A DNA stretch of 64,000 nucleotides from Pachyseris speciosa (GCA_016490735.1 JAEMWC010000234.1:256001-320000), one strand, 5' to 3'. Counted from the first letter of the stretch, positions 30,701 through 38,275 are shown. The notes: generated by a model not told the origin, from the sequence alone. Program-made: numbers and translations.

Positions 30701-32673
30701 ACTTTTGAGAAAGAAAGCATCGTAAAAATCTGTGACGATGTGGACAAGGAAGATAGGGGAAAATCCGGAAAGATAAAAATTATTCCCGAAGCGTAATTTG
30801 CTATTTGCGTTGCTTGCCGTTGTTGGGCCTCAACATAATATAGCTAATTTTTATTGTTGTAAGAATCTATTATAAATTTGAGTCAAATGCCACAATACTG
30901 CTCGGTGAATCATTTCTCCAAAGATTTTGACGGAGGACTGGGTATTGTTATGAATGAATATTGTCACATGACGGCTGGTCACGTGGATATACTCGGCTCA
31001 TTTGAATTCAATCTCTGTTCGGCCGAATCATTTGCAGAATTTACCTCGGAATGTGTCAAAATTGCCCTAAATTACTTTTTTTTGGGTCATTTGCTGGTGC
31101 CGGAGCCCAACATCAAGGGCTGAGTAGGCTTAAACCTTGCCAATTTCAAAGAACTGCTTATTGGCACTGTGAATACAACAAACTTTGTTCAAACGTTCGC
31201 TTCAATCTGCTGACAGTTTGTTGTTCATGGGCAAGGGGCCAAAAGCAAATGAGCCTTGTCTCGCTAGGCTTCCAACTTCACTCGTGAAAGTTTCATTGAA
31301 AGTTGAAGGTTCCTGGACAACTCTTGCTTCAGGATTGAAGCGTGGTCAGGGACTTACAAGAAAATAATAAATTGCTTGCTGGGAGCCTTTCCTGCCCAAA
31401 GATACGTAGAATTTCCCAGGATGCAACGGGGTAAGATTCTTGCTGTTTGGCTGCTTGGTTGAGGTTGCTGATAAAAAGGGATCTGATAGAGCTCGTGTTT
31501 GCCTTTTTTTTCGCAAACTTCCTCTTTAATTTGGAAGCGGAAGAGCTGTTTTGTAATGTTTAATCTCTGAATAACGAATTCAGCTGAAGAAAGATTTGTC
31601 CAGAGTGCAAAACCTAACCACACCAATTTTATCTTGACCCTGCGTAGATTTGAAGATTGAAACTGGCATGGGATGTGTAACTAGCAAAAACTATCCTCTT
31701 TCCATGCTTTTACTTTTACAAGCTTTTTAGGTCTCAAATTTGAGGTTGACAATCCGTCTATGCCATGAAACAGAAAAAATGCCAATCTGCTGAATTGTTC
31801 TTTCATCACATTCCAAAGACTGATGGTAAAAATAGGCAAAAAACACCCATATTTGGCAAAGTGAAACTTTGAAAATTGTTTCTCTCTACAAATAACCAGA
31901 TTCAGTCTTCAAGTTTAGGTTCACAGCATAGATCAATAAAACATAATTTGTAAAAAATGTTTCTTGACTTACCGACCAAGAGTTTTTGCCAGGAGCCCAT
32001 TAATAGGAGCCTCCATATGCACTGTTTCCTTGAGTCAACGTTTGCGCGTATCTTTCTATTTTTAGAACTGCTTTTTCTGCAGGAGGCTCCAATTTACTGG
32101 GAAAATCTGTTTCCAGTAAATTCCGCACACAAGCAACCGTAATAAAATTGTGGCCAAAGGTGTGGATCGTGTTGTCCCGATCCTTCTCTTGGGCATTCTA
32201 AACAGTGCGTGCAAATTTAGAAACCCGCAGCGTTCTAAAAATAGAAAAGATACGCGCAAAGGTTGACTCAAAGGGTTTGTATGGGAGAGTGAAGCTCCTA
32301 TTCATGGGCTCCTGTTTTTGCTCATTTATTTTTACCGAGGAAGTACTATTAAAGACATCTGACAAAAGCTTGTTCTGTTGCCATGGCAACGAGAAGCTCA
32401 TAAGTCTTGAGTGGAAGACCCCCTTAACTGACCTTGCATTTGTGGCAGAGAAATTTTTATAAAAAAATAGTCATCTTACCAGCAGGGCATGCTGAACACT
32501 TAATATTCCTGGCAGAGCGATCCACAAAAGTCCCTAATCGACATGGCAGTAGCTTGTATACCCCATATTGACGAGCAAAACCAGATTGACGAAAAGACTC
32601 GAACATGTTGCTTCGTACCAAGGAAGGTACATCTGAGATATCGATAAATTCAGAGTCATCTTGCCCTGTACCT
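11140..32673 (-). CDS. Cysteine-rich multi-pass membrane receptor-like protein, 3' part of gene (4 exons)
   Basis: Join of 32480-32673, 22491-22616, 14475-16067 and 11140-11513, read right to left. The phases agree at all three junctions and give 761 codons plus a stop; the first base shown completes a codon from an exon not found. The N-terminal part (residues 40-250) has spaced cysteines in GTFVDRS, CPKCPNGTF and CTACPKG repeats, resembling ephrin-receptor-like (GCC2/GCC3, TNFR-like) modules. A region with GYWWKW and several NxS/T sites follows. About eight hydrophobic segments lie at roughly 252-273, 290-313, 352-375, 401-420, 461-484, 536-571, 583-602 and 620-638. An acidic loop (YDEEDDEE) and a 120-residue hydrophilic tail complete it. 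I place it in a cnidarian family of cysteine-rich seven-or-more-TM proteins from memory. It probably acts at the cell surface; the ligand is unknown. The 5' end, with the signal peptide, is missing. Confidence 0.85.
12521..12643 (-). repeat. Left arm of a TTACATTTA-rich inverted repeat
   Basis: Read on the minus strand this stretch matches 14064-14188. Shared blocks are TTACATTTGCGG, TGGGGTA/CGGGGTA, TTTATTACATTTACGGTTGG and TTACATTTAG. Both arms are internally made of repeats built on TTACATTTA. The 1.4 kb between the arms holds the telomere-like tract and two MITEs. Confidence 0.7.
12821..12946 (+). repeat. Degenerate interstitial telomere-like tract
   Basis: The tract is a run of TTAGGG-related units with variants (TTAGGA, TTAGGGC, TTGGGG, TTAGCT), ending in two clean GGTTAGGGTTAGGG units. 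TTAGGG is the usual animal telomere repeat, including in cnidarians. The long open frames here (Gly/Leu-rich on +, Pro/Leu/Ile-rich on -) are artefacts of the repeat. Confidence 0.8.
13383..13561 (+). mobile_element. 179-bp MITE, copy 1
   Basis: The terminal inverted repeats are GACCTTTTTCATAATGGCG on the left and CGCCATTATGAAAAGGGTC on the right, with weaker pairing further inward (AATTATTCTTTT against AGAATAAAAGAATAATT). It is nearly identical over its length to 20248-20426. TAT lies next to both ends. It has no coding capacity. Confidence 0.88.
13607..13885. mobile_element. 279-bp MITE with 9-bp target duplication (MULE-like)
   Basis: The terminal inverted repeats are about 75 bp, beginning CAACCTCGAACCCAGGCTCT and including CTTTTCCTCCCTTGTCG and CCTGGTTGGACCTGATCA. 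The element is flanked on both sides by ACCACTAAC (13598-13606 and 13886-13894). Long terminal repeats plus a 9-bp duplication are typical of Mutator-like elements. It is non-autonomous. Confidence 0.88.
14064..14188 (+). repeat. Right arm of the TTACATTTA-rich inverted repeat
   Basis: This is the partner of 12521-12643. A second, shorter inverted match (ACTTGAAGAACATTCAACTGTT at about 13997 against the complement at about 13163-13190) lies inside the arms. This suggests one large decayed fold-back structure. Confidence 0.65.
14475..16067 (-). CDS. Receptor-like gene, large exon with cysteine-rich stalk and membrane core
   Basis: The exon is 1593 bases, entered after GTCATAG and left at GTCG followed by GTGAGT. 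It is open throughout, although the open frame extends spuriously past the acceptor to 16176. It holds the last cysteine modules (CTCLKGFF, CELCEQDG, CPSKKW) and all predicted membrane segments. A single long exon carrying the whole membrane core suggests an intron-poor ancestral module. Confidence 0.92.
16068..17089. other. Intron sequence, nothing recognised
   Basis: This is the start of the 6.4-kb intron between the membrane exon and the 126-base exon. The open frames here have no supporting motifs. The 135-codon minus frame at 16332-16739 is proline-rich in part and is not called. Confidence 0.4.
17090..17249. mobile_element. 160-bp fold-back element (near-perfect hairpin)
   Basis: Two arms of about 71 bases (17090-17160 and 17179-17249) are almost perfect reverse complements around an 18-base loop. 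The ends are TGTTGTGGTATGAAATTTAC and its complement, and GACAAAGGAAATAAATTT flanks the loop. It is probably a MITE; no clear target duplication is visible. Confidence 0.82.
17250..18847. other. Intron sequence, nothing recognised
   Basis: AT-rich sequence in the 6.4-kb intron with only short open frames and no motif or repeat structure that I could support. Confidence 0.4.
18848..19503 (+). repeat. Left arm of a long inverted repeat
   Basis: About 656 bases match the reverse complement of 20768-21426 with few differences. Anchors are ATCACAGGCAGCCCAGACAT at the outer edge and ACGCGGTC/CTAGCCGA at the inner edge. The arms enclose a 1.26-kb loop with a deleted LINE and a MITE. Confidence 0.9.
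19565..19864 (+). pseudogene. LINE ORF1 fragment with PHD-like zinc finger
   Basis: The reading frame gives CATCGSNYHMKCG, then NWVCGQC, with cysteine/histidine spacing of a PHD-type finger. PHD fingers occur in ORF1 of CR1/L2-type retrotransposons. The frame ends just before a LINE 3' end (19867-20151), so the element is internally deleted and lacks endonuclease and RT. The finger is truncated relative to a full ORF1. Confidence 0.65.
20248..20426 (+). mobile_element. 179-bp MITE, copy 2
   Basis: It has the same length, ends and sequence as 13383-13561. The flanks TTAATGTTAT and GTAAATACATAC are contiguous, without the MITE, about 80 bases downstream (TTAATGTTATGTAAATAC at about 20503-20520). 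A tandem duplicate therefore preserves the empty site. Comparison indicates duplication of TAT (or TA) on insertion. Confidence 0.9.
20467..20550 (+). repeat. Tandem duplicate preserving the empty MITE site
   Basis: This block repeats the sequence on both sides of MITE copy 2 (20201-20247 plus 20427-20468) without the 179-bp insert. Either the block was duplicated before the MITE arrived, or one copy lost it. Confidence 0.85.
20656..20688 (+). repeat. (CTTA)n LINE tail
   Basis: About eight TTAC/CTTA units at the 3' end of the LINE relic. Confidence 0.9.
20690..20767. repeat. Two copies of a 32-base palindromic unit
   Basis: TTGGCACTCTACGACCAATA followed by GATTGGTCG occurs twice (about 20690 and 20742). 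Each copy folds on itself through CGACCAAT/ATTGGTCG and GGCACTC/GAGTGCC. It sits between the LINE tail and the right inverted-repeat arm. Confidence 0.75.
20768..21426 (-). repeat. Right arm of the long inverted repeat
   Basis: This is the reverse complement of 18848-19503 with a few substitutions and a small indel. The arms differ enough (for example CTGAA/TTAGC near the LINE-proximal part) to have existed separately for some time. Confidence 0.9.
21926..22245 (+). repeat. Two-copy tandem repeat, period about 203
   Basis: AACTATCAGGTTCGTA is followed by TTTATGTCAAAATT/G and CAATTTTTC/TAGCTTACTACA. The block occurs at about 21927 and again at about 22130. The second copy abuts a fragment resembling the 42.9-kb repeat family (CCTGTTGACTGCTCT). 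Confidence 0.7.
22491..22616 (-). CDS. Receptor-like gene, 126-base symmetric cysteine-module exon
   Basis: The acceptor is CCTTTCAG before GTGGTTAC; the donor is CTAAAG followed by GTAAAC. It is phase 1 on both sides, so it could be skipped or duplicated without a frameshift. It encodes one module, GYFSDTLAFVGDSCPKC through CTACPK. The downstream exon begins with GG, which completes the split glycine codon. Confidence 0.88.
22900..23165 (-). repeat. Dispersed repeat, copy 1 (minus)
   Basis: On the minus strand it reads GGTAAAATGTGTGGAATTG, GCAGGCGATTCATTCGCC, GTCACGCTCG and CTACGCGCAGCG. The same order occurs on the plus strand at 30480-30725. It is an unnamed interspersed repeat, unusually GC-rich for this window. 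Confidence 0.7.
23232..23303 (-). tRNA. tRNA-like unit (pseudo-tRNA or SINE head), AGA anticodon loop
   Basis: A-box (TAGCTCAGTGG) and B-box (GGTTCAAATCC) are intact and the D, anticodon and T arms fold. The loop CTAGATC would place AGA as anticodon, yet there is no long variable arm as serine tRNA needs, and the acceptor stem pairs at only 5 of 7. Matching flanks (about 130 bases upstream) occur at the other two units, which points to a SINE or duplicated pseudogene. Confidence 0.6.
23420..24196. mobile_element. 777-bp TTAA-type MITE, family A copy 1
   Basis: The inverted ends are CCCTTTGACTCCCAA and TTGGGAGTCAAAGGG, flanked by ATAA (eroded) on the left and TTAA on the right. TTAA target sites are the hallmark of piggyBac-type elements. 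It has no transposase. It is homologous in reverse orientation to the outer parts of 44179-47281. Confidence 0.85.
24399..24470 (+). tRNA. tRNA-like unit, second copy
   Basis: It has the same A-box, anticodon loop and B-box as 23232-23303, here on the plus strand. The acceptor stem pairs at 4-5 of 7. Downstream is a T-rich tail and then sequence shared with the third unit (ATGCATTTCTATCATGTTGTA). Confidence 0.6.
24689..24760 (+). tRNA. tRNA-like unit, third copy
   Basis: It starts about 290 bases after the second copy in the same orientation and shares upstream and downstream flanks with it, so it is a tandem unit. The A-box is damaged (CAATTGCTCAG), which argues against a working tRNA. Confidence 0.6.
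24826..25838. mobile_element. 1013-bp TTAA-type MITE, family B copy 1
   Basis: TTAA flanks both ends (24822-24825 and 25839-25842). The terminal repeats are CTCTTTTCCATCCAA and TTGGATCGAAAAGGG. The interior is distantly related to family A. The 81-codon frame on the minus strand occurs in both B copies because the copies are nearly identical. It shows no transposase motif. Confidence 0.92.
26342..27354. mobile_element. 1013-bp TTAA-type MITE, family B copy 2
   Basis: It has the same length and almost the same sequence as 24826-25838; I noticed only a two-base difference (AAAGCT/AAATTT near 26475). It sits in a different TTAA site (26338-26341 and 27355-27358) with unrelated flanks. Two independent, recent insertions fit best. 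Confidence 0.92.
27422..27729. mobile_element. 308-bp fold-back MITE of the GGCCCCGTC family
   Basis: It starts AGGCCCCGTCTACACTAATG and ends with the inverted form CATTAGTGTGGACGGGGCCT. Internal CGTTTTCGAAAAC motifs are repeated in both orientations. It contains an (AAAT)n run. Confidence 0.85.
27666..27707 (+). repeat. (AAAT)n microsatellite
   Basis: About ten AAAT units inside the fold-back MITE. Confidence 0.95.
27738..28990. mobile_element. Larger member(s) of the GGCCCCGTC fold-back family
   Basis: It starts GGCCCCGTCCGCACTAATG and ends ATTAGTGTGGACGGGGCC. Several internal copies of the same ends (for example near 27930, 28640 and 28790) show nested or shuffled units. The central 28015-28600 part is not repetitive and includes an AG...GTGAG pair around 28291-28343 that could be a short exon. 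The superfamily is not assigned; the ends resemble hAT-type but no 8-bp duplication is clear. Confidence 0.65.
28993..29230 (+). repeat. Degenerate short tandem repeat
   Basis: A loose repeat of AGCGACAGCGAATGGAATTT-like units with spacing of about 18-36 bases runs for some 240 bases directly after the fold-back cluster. Confidence 0.75.
29298..29473 (-). mobile_element. tRNA-derived SINE with conserved core
   Basis: On the minus strand the head reads GGCAGTGGTGAGAGTACTCG with a B-box-like GGCTTCGATTCCC. A core follows: CTCTGCTCCGAGAGGC, TTTTCTCCGGGTACTCCGG and TTTCCCCTCTCCTCAAAAAC. The same core recurs at 57437-57530. I recall this core from many cnidarian sequences but will not give a family name. 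Confidence 0.72.
29473..29570 (+). repeat. Short dispersed repeat, copy 2 of 2
   Basis: It matches 1986-2078 (TGACGTTTCGACAACCTGAG, GGAAGTCATC, TTTGTGTAAC). It abuts the head of the SINE. Confidence 0.6.
29551..29913 (-). pseudogene. RecQ-like helicase relic
   Basis: The minus-strand frame contains EQEVVKGLVCGHDVLAILPT followed by GFGKT, a Walker A motif preceded by the Q-motif-like context of RecQ helicases. Further on it has VLLICPIRSFIEDKI (motif Ia-like) and SLADVGAGKFQLFF. One in-frame TAA (about 29786) and a frameshift before an FSSAENALEKELL stretch break it. The rest of the helicase is absent. It could be a host gene fragment or a piece of a helicase-bearing mobile element. Confidence 0.7.
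30055..30240 (+). mobile_element. Short CR1-like LINE tail relic
   Basis: A broken frame reads SRIGTTVWNEMPFKLRNL, the pattern of CR1-like C-termini, in AT-rich sequence. No other part of the element is visible. Confidence 0.4.
30480..30725 (+). repeat. Dispersed repeat, copy 2 (plus)
   Basis: This is the plus-strand counterpart of 22900-23165: AAAATGTGTGGAGTTG, GCAGGCGATTCCTTCGCC, CAGTCACGCTAG and CTCACGCAGCG. Confidence 0.7.
30905..32400 (+). mobile_element. Decayed copy of the ORF-bearing TTAA element
   Basis: It is homologous, in inverse orientation, to 40969-42397. The frame HFSKDFDGGLGIVM through AESFAEFTSECVKIALN (30900-31070) matches the ORF in the complete copy, as do CQFQRTAYWHCEYNKLCSN (31140-31200) and GAFPAQRY near 31385. 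Two or more frameshifts separate the pieces. The TTAA ends are lost. About 250 bases at 31985-32300 with their own inverted repeats are extra. It lies just 3' of the 32480-32673 host exon. Confidence 0.75.
32480..32673 (-). CDS. Receptor-like gene, first visible exon (extracellular)
   Basis: The acceptor is TATTTTAG before AGGTACAGGG; the donor is GCTG followed by GTAAGA. The exon is 194 bases, entering in phase 2 and leaving in phase 1. It encodes about 64 residues ending in a cysteine module (LLPCRLGTFVDRS then CSACPAG). The preceding exon must end with two bases of a codon. I did not find it in the 31 kb to the right. Confidence 0.85.
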
Positions 32674-32728
32674 CTAAAATACAAAATAGATGAGACAGTT
32701 AGTTTAGAAGTGGTGTACAAGAACTGCA

Positions 32729-32823
32729 ACTAACTAACCAACTAACTAACTAACTAATTAACTAACTAGCTAACTAATTAAATGACTAATTAACTGACCG
32801 ACTGATTGAATAACGAACTAACT
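32729..32823 (+). repeat. (AACT)n imperfect microsatellite
   Basis: AACT units with substitutions (AATT, GACT, AGCT) lie directly upstream of the acceptor of the first visible receptor exon. Confidence 0.9.
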
Positions 32824-32999
32824 ACTTATCAAAAAAATCTACATTTAAGATTTACCTAGACTTCAGGAAAAAAAATACCAAAATGTTATACAAACTGCAA
32901 GAAAAAAAATTAAATGATACAAATACTGGATATCTAGTGTAATAGAGTTGATTTTTGCTCATTAAAGGCTGAAATATCCCAGTTTGTAAATACAGGTTA

Positions 33000-33163
33000 C
33001 GCTCAGATTGTGATGGACTGCTACTAAACTCTGTGAAATTCAAGACTGCTGCTGCTCCTCAACTGTGGAACTCATTGCCCTATGCGATCAGGAGTAGCCC
33101 CTCAATAGCATCTTTTAAAAAGACACTCAAGACATTATTATGCCAGAAAGTCTTTTTGTAATT
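33000..33163 (+). mobile_element. CR1-like LINE C-terminal fragment
   Basis: The frame reads KFKTAAAPQLWNSLPYAIR then SIASFKKTLKTLLCQKVFL and stop, the conserved tail of CR1/L2-like RT proteins. Only about 55 codons remain. Confidence 0.72.
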
Positions 33164-34390
33164 TTATGTGCTCTTTGATCTTGTTTTTAGCAGGTTTTAT
33201 GCAGTTTTTTTTTTTACGAATTAAGTAGTCTAGGTAATTGTTGTTGTTTGCAAAACTTGGTTGCCATGGCTACATCATGGCTACAAACCCACCAGGTTTT
33301 GTAGCGTTCACTCATGTATCATAATATCATATACGTTAAAGGTCCACGAGGGCTCGCGCCTTGCGGGCGGCGAGAGTAAAATCTTTGCCAACTCCGCTAT
33401 AAATTAGTATGTGTATTATTACACTAAGTAAAGTAGTGTAGTTTAACGGTGAAAACGAGGATATATTAACACGCAAAGCAGTGTAAAATGGGATCTTTAT
33501 AATTCCGTCCTGTGTAAATCTACACATCAAATTGGTGTACTGAACTTAGAAGAAGGGTTAATATTACAGTAGCTGGTAGTGTAGTCACCTTGCCAACACC
33601 GCTAGCCCTTTTTTTCAGTGTTTTTTTAGTGTATAATTTTATACAAATTCAGAAAGGTAAAATGAAACTTACATTTGTCTCTCCAATAATTTAGTGTGAT
33701 TTTGACCATTTCATTCTATTTTAATTGTAAAGTAGCTACTTGTCACACTTCCATCACCTGGCTTTAATACACTATACGGTGAAAATACACCCACCAACTC
33801 TAGTAACAACACAATAATTCACAGGAAAAAATGTCCTTTATTACAACACGAGATTTCACTAGAATCACCAACAAGCATAGTAAGCAACGATAGTAACTAT
33901 ATGTTTCAACTGAAGTTAAACTACTTTTGCCTTCGGAGACGTTACTCGTGATATCTTCCTCTGCTGCAAATGCTTCACCGTCGGATGAAGAATCACACCA
34001 CACTACAAGCGAATAGTGGCTAGTTTTCTTAAATCCTTCATTTTCTCTCCTTTTTGCAGTCAAAACCTGCATGTAGAATGAAGTTCAAAAGAGCTTGTGT
34101 TACTGATAACGTGCGCGTTATTGCTTTTTCATCAATTAATAATTTCTATTGCAATTAAAGCAAATACGAAGAAACTAGCTACCCTCCATCTTGGCCATTA
34201 CTCTTATTCCCTGTACGCATACCTATCTCAGAAACACAGTAAGTCAGAGGCAAACGAGGCAAGATAAATTGTGTTAGGGCCATATTAAAACAAAACATGC
34301 AAAACTAGGATTTTATGTACTTTTTTTCAGTTCTTAACTTGATACTTCTACTTACCCACTGGTAACTTAAGGGGCGGGCCATTACTTTCC
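33164..34390. other. No gene recognised
   Basis: It contains GTGTAAA/TTTACAC-rich sequence at 33400-33790. A 90-codon minus-strand frame (33800-34072) is preceded by a CATGCAG acceptor-like site, but I recognise no domain in it. It could be an upstream exon of the receptor gene only if supported by transcripts; its composition gives no such hint. Confidence 0.35.
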
Positions 34391-34422
34391 TGGAGGAGGG
34401 GGGGGGGGGGTGGGGGGGGGGG
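34391..34422 (+). repeat. G-rich run
   Basis: Nearly pure G tracts of 12 and 11 bases. A G-quadruplex is possible. Confidence 0.8.
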
Positions 34423-34616
34423 TAAGAATTTTTTTTCTGCCAACTATTTTGTCTACATATGCGGCTCCGCATTCATTTTTTTACAGCACTTTTTTACAGT
34501 TTTTTTTCCTTGTACTTAATATTGCTACTTGTTAATGAATGGAATATGATATTGTAATTATGATCCATTCAGCAGCAAACCTTTTAGTACTGGCATTTGT
34601 AATGGTAATAAGACTA

Positions 34617-34621
<5 letters not shown>

Positions 34622-34649
<28 letters not shown>

Positions 34650-34728
34650 CGATTTCAAATCGACCGAGCGCGTAGCGCGAGTCTTATTTGAAATTACGAG
34701 GCAGCACGACTACCCCTGAATTGTACGA
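34622..34728. repeat. Inverted-repeat element, about 107 bp
   Basis: The ends are GTACAATTCAGGGAGTA and TACCCCTGAATTGTAC. The interior is GC-rich with self-complementary GCGCGTAGCGCG. It is probably a MITE remnant. Confidence 0.6.
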
Positions 34729-35929
34729 CACAAAGTCCGATTACTTATTAATTGTGTCAATAAAAAAATGCGGTAAACTCAGAAAATTAAGATTTTTTTC
34801 TGTGGTCGTTTGATTCATTGCATTTTCAACTTCAACAACTGAAGTCAAAGGTTGTCAAAATCTAAGGAAACATATCTGAATAAAAGTTGTTTTTCAATAT
34901 GGGCCTGTCAGCCCAGTCTACTATTAAGAATTTCCTTAATTTTGATTGGCCGGCATGGGCTAGGCAGTTAAAGTTTATTGGCTGATGGAATTAATTGCTC
35001 ATTTTTATTCGCTGCTTAACACTTGTAATCGGACAGCTGAAATCGGACATTTTGGACCTTAAACAGCCAATTAAGTCACAAATAAGGGCTGTTAAGAGCC
35101 AGTCATATTCGATCATTTTGTTATTGACACAAGTACTACTTGTCACTGGCCTTTACAGCGTGATTAAACATTTGAGCCACGAACTGTTATTTTAAATATA
35201 CACTTACAAAGGAATCATTAGTTGCGCATGCCACATAGACGTTGCACACAGTTTAACTGGAACGTCTTTAATTCAACAGAGTATTCAACGGTAAATCTTC
35301 CATGCTGGATCACCAAGAAGCCAGTAAAACTACTTCTGCACATGCGCATTGAAGCACGTGATAAAAGCTAAACTCACATGACAGCGCAATTATTCAACAA
35401 TAGAGCCATTGTTTACTTTAAATTACTATTGAATGAGTTCTTGTTTATATTACAGAATTAACACGTTTCAATTATTTTCTATGCTACTGCAAAAAAGACC
35501 TAGCTGTTTAATCATTTTGTTTGCCATGTTTAGATGTTATTAGTTATACATCATTATTTCATGATTGCCACAAAATAAGTTAGCCACAGATACACATGTG
35601 GAGCTTTCTCAGCAAATTTCAGTGTTTGTTCATGTAGGTGATTGGCTTCTGAATAGAAGTGGTGAATATAGGCGAGTTTGAAGAATTTGTTTGATACAGG
35701 TTTGATAAAAATCTATGAAGTTTAATGGGACAAAATGTTAACAAGTAATATTGTTAATAGCTTATCTGACTTCTCCCTCTGCAAACGTTATATTTTTTAC
35801 CCTTATAAGGTTTGCAAACAATTTATTCTGTCTTTTCAGATCCAGCAAACATTGTTTATTTCTCATCCCCTCCTCCATTTTATTGCAAAATGATAAGTTT
35901 TTCAGATTTCATCACCTTGGAAACTGACC
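34729..35929. other. No gene recognised
   Basis: AT-rich sequence. TTGTGTCAATAA at about 34752 and TTATTGACACAA at about 35120 form a weak inverted pair around 360 bases, which may be the ends of another decayed element. Confidence 0.35.
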
Positions 35930-36772
35930 GAAACTCCCAATTTTCACTTAATATGACTGTTTATTCTCTTTGAAAACCAAAATTGCCCTCGGACAACACC
36001 AAAATTCACGCAACTTTGTCTTAAAGTTTTCAAGATAAAAATTTCTGTTGAAGTTAAAAGTTTACATTGGCAGCAAACTTTGACTCCACCTCTTGCAATC
36101 TGTTCCACGTTTACCTGCTCACTCCTTTAGCCCGAACCCGATAACGCTGTTTGATTTCAGTTGCTCTCACAGTCTGTAATTTTCACGTTTGTGACCCAAA
36201 GGAAGTCTGGGAATTTCTTGCCTAAGAACAGCATGGAAGTCTGCCAATTTCCATTTTAAATATATTTTATAAGTGTCGAGCCACCCGGTCTTGCTGGCAA
36301 AACATTGCACCGATTGTATTATTTACAAGTCAAAACTGACCAAAATTGCCATGCCAGGTCCCGGAATCCACTCACAAAACGACTAAAGACACAACTTCAC
36401 TCCGTGGATTGCCATCACTCGCTCGAATACTTTGAGCGGCCCACTTTGTGTGAAATTGCTTGTCACCACTGTTTTCTTTTAAAGGATTGCCTTTACCCAT
36501 CAACCCAGCTTTATGATGCAAGGCAGGGAGCTTCTGAGGTGCAAAATAACTCGAAAAACACACTTATAAATCAAATAAGCAACTAATTGTAGCTGCAGTG
36601 TTCGTTTAGAAATAAACGATAGCTAGCGTGACAACAAAGATAGAGCCTTCGGTGTTGTGGCCCAGCGAAATCGCAGTGGTAACCCCTTACATGGAGTAGC
36701 CAGGTCGATTTGACCTTCTATCCTCCGAAATTTTTGCAAAAAATGCGACCAAATCGACCGGTAGAGAAAGAG
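35930..36772. mobile_element. Degenerate TTAA-type MITE, family A/B relative
   Basis: Blocks in order match family B: CACCAAAATTCACGCAACTT, GCCACCCGGTCTTGCTGGCA, ACATTGCACCGAT, CGGAATCCACT and TTTAAAGGATTGCCTTTACC. The right end GAGAAAGAG is followed by TTAA (36773-36776). The left end is eroded, so its position is approximate. Confidence 0.65.
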
Positions 36773-36905
36773 TTAAGATCTGTTACCTTTAAATTTTTCT
36801 ATTTGTATATGTGTAAATATCCTATTTTGTTGTATCCACTTAAGATATTCTTAGTTTCCCCAATTGGTTTGTTAAGAGATAAATACCTGGACACTTAACT
36901 TAAGT

Positions 36906-37027
36906 CCTACCACCACCACCACCACCACCACCACTACTACTACCACTACTATACTACTACTATTACGACGACGACGACCACGATCACGACGACGACCACG
37001 ACGACGACCACGACTACTGCTTCTTCT
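36906..37027 (+). repeat. Triplet repeat tract (CAC, ACT, ACG)
   Basis: Runs of CCA/CAC, CTA/ACT and CGA/ACG triplets. The arginine- or valine-rich frames over it are artefacts. Confidence 0.92.
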
Positions 37028-37560
37028 TGACAATCTTTTTTTTACGAATTCAGGAAGCAAGAAAGTTAACCATTCAACGTGGTTGATATCCGACAAAAGT
37101 GAATTATTCAACTTCCAAAAGCCTGCTTGTCTTCTTAAAAAGTAATGTTTACAAATACAGCAGAATGATCGGAATGCGTGTTTGGAAGTATATCGAAGTT
37201 TCGAATTAGCTTACATAAGCTTTGCGAAACAAAAAGATAATCAAGCCTACTTTGGACTTTTTGGGAGGCATTGCTCCGAGTAAATCCATGCGATTGAGGG
37301 TGCTTAAAACGCCATGAATCTAATAAATTGTTTGATTTGATTAGAGTTTGAAATCTAACAACAGACGCCTTGCCTTCATCAAACGCTTTGCCGCCTTTCT
37401 TGTCTAAACTGTTAATAGCGCAGTTGAAATCACCTCCTAGTACAATATTCTCTCTGATGTATTGTCTAAGAAAAGAATTAGAGAGATCACTTAGAAAAGA
37501 AACCTGATGTTTCGGTTCATTGGGCGCGTAGATATTAACGAAAACTATCTTAATGAACCG
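37028..37560 (-). mobile_element. L1-like LINE endonuclease-domain fragment
   Basis: The minus-strand translation (no ATG) shows IYAPNE, VLGGDFNCAIN, SRLDYLFVSQ and THSDHSAVFV. These are the conserved blocks of an AP-type (apurinic/apyrimidinic) endonuclease of non-LTR retrotransposons, including the GGDFN and SDH catalytic motifs. It is open from about 37560 to a stop at 37135. After the stop it continues with FWKLNNSLLSD, the usual linker before RT. The N-terminus of the domain and the whole RT are missing. It could be from the same family as 2820-5180. Confidence 0.85.
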
Positions 37561-37721
37561 TCCATAATGGTTTCAGTAAAAGAAACATGTTCCATATTGA
37601 TCAGTGATAATCTTTTCTGTACTTACATCAATTCGCGATTCTATGTACTTAATAGCAGGGCTGAAGCTAGACGCCGCCACTTGTCTAATGTTTTACATGT
37701 TCTAGAAACGTTTTGTTCCAG

Positions 37722-38275
37722 CCATGACCCCCAGTAACAGGCGGAAATAACCACCTGACTGGTTCGTTAGTCAAAAGTGGGCATCACTACCTTACATAGC
37801 TGCCTGGCCAGTAGACCAGGGCCATGCTAGAAATAAGACACAACTCATTTTTTGCAAATTTTAATTTCCAAGGCTAAAGCTAGACACCTATTGTTCTAAC
37901 ATAACTCTAAACATGTCTTGTTTAAACCATGACCACCTGTAACAGGCGGACATAGCCACCTGACTGGTTCGTTAGTCAAAGTCGGGAATAACCATCTTAC
38001 ATAACTGCCTGGCCGGTGGCCCAGGGCCATGTGATAGTTAAAAGACATTTTTAAATATTGTGAAGGCTTGAAATTTTTAGATGAAAACAAAACACAACTA
38101 GGAATTTTTATAAGAAAGCTTTTGCTGTAACGTATCACTAAATATGTATTGTTTTAACCATGACCCCCAGTATAACAGGCGGGCATAACCATCTGACTGG
38201 GTCGTTAGTCAAAGGCGAGTATCATCACCTTACATAACTGCCTGGCCGGTGGACTAGGTCCATGATGTAAAGAAA
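37722..38275 (+). repeat. Three-copy tandem repeat, period 206-231
   Basis: Each copy has CCATGACCCCCAGTAACAGG or a close variant, then CTGACTGGTTCGTTAGTCAAA, then CTTACATA and CTGCCTGGCCGGTGG. Starts are near 37722, 37928 and 38159. The conserved part of each is about 115 bases; the rest is variable. Confidence 0.85.

Noticed and set aside
32729..32823. CRISPR-like regular repeat
   Set aside because: The unit is a 4-base microsatellite without spacers, and the genome is eukaryotic.
33800..34072. Upstream exon of the receptor-like gene
   Set aside because: The frame has no cysteine modules or signal peptide, and its donor phase could not be matched to the phase-2 acceptor at 32673.
36872..37111. 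Arginine-rich frame followed by poly-valine
   Set aside because: It is mostly a product of the CAC/ACG triplet tract; only its LINE-derived beginning is real coding homology.
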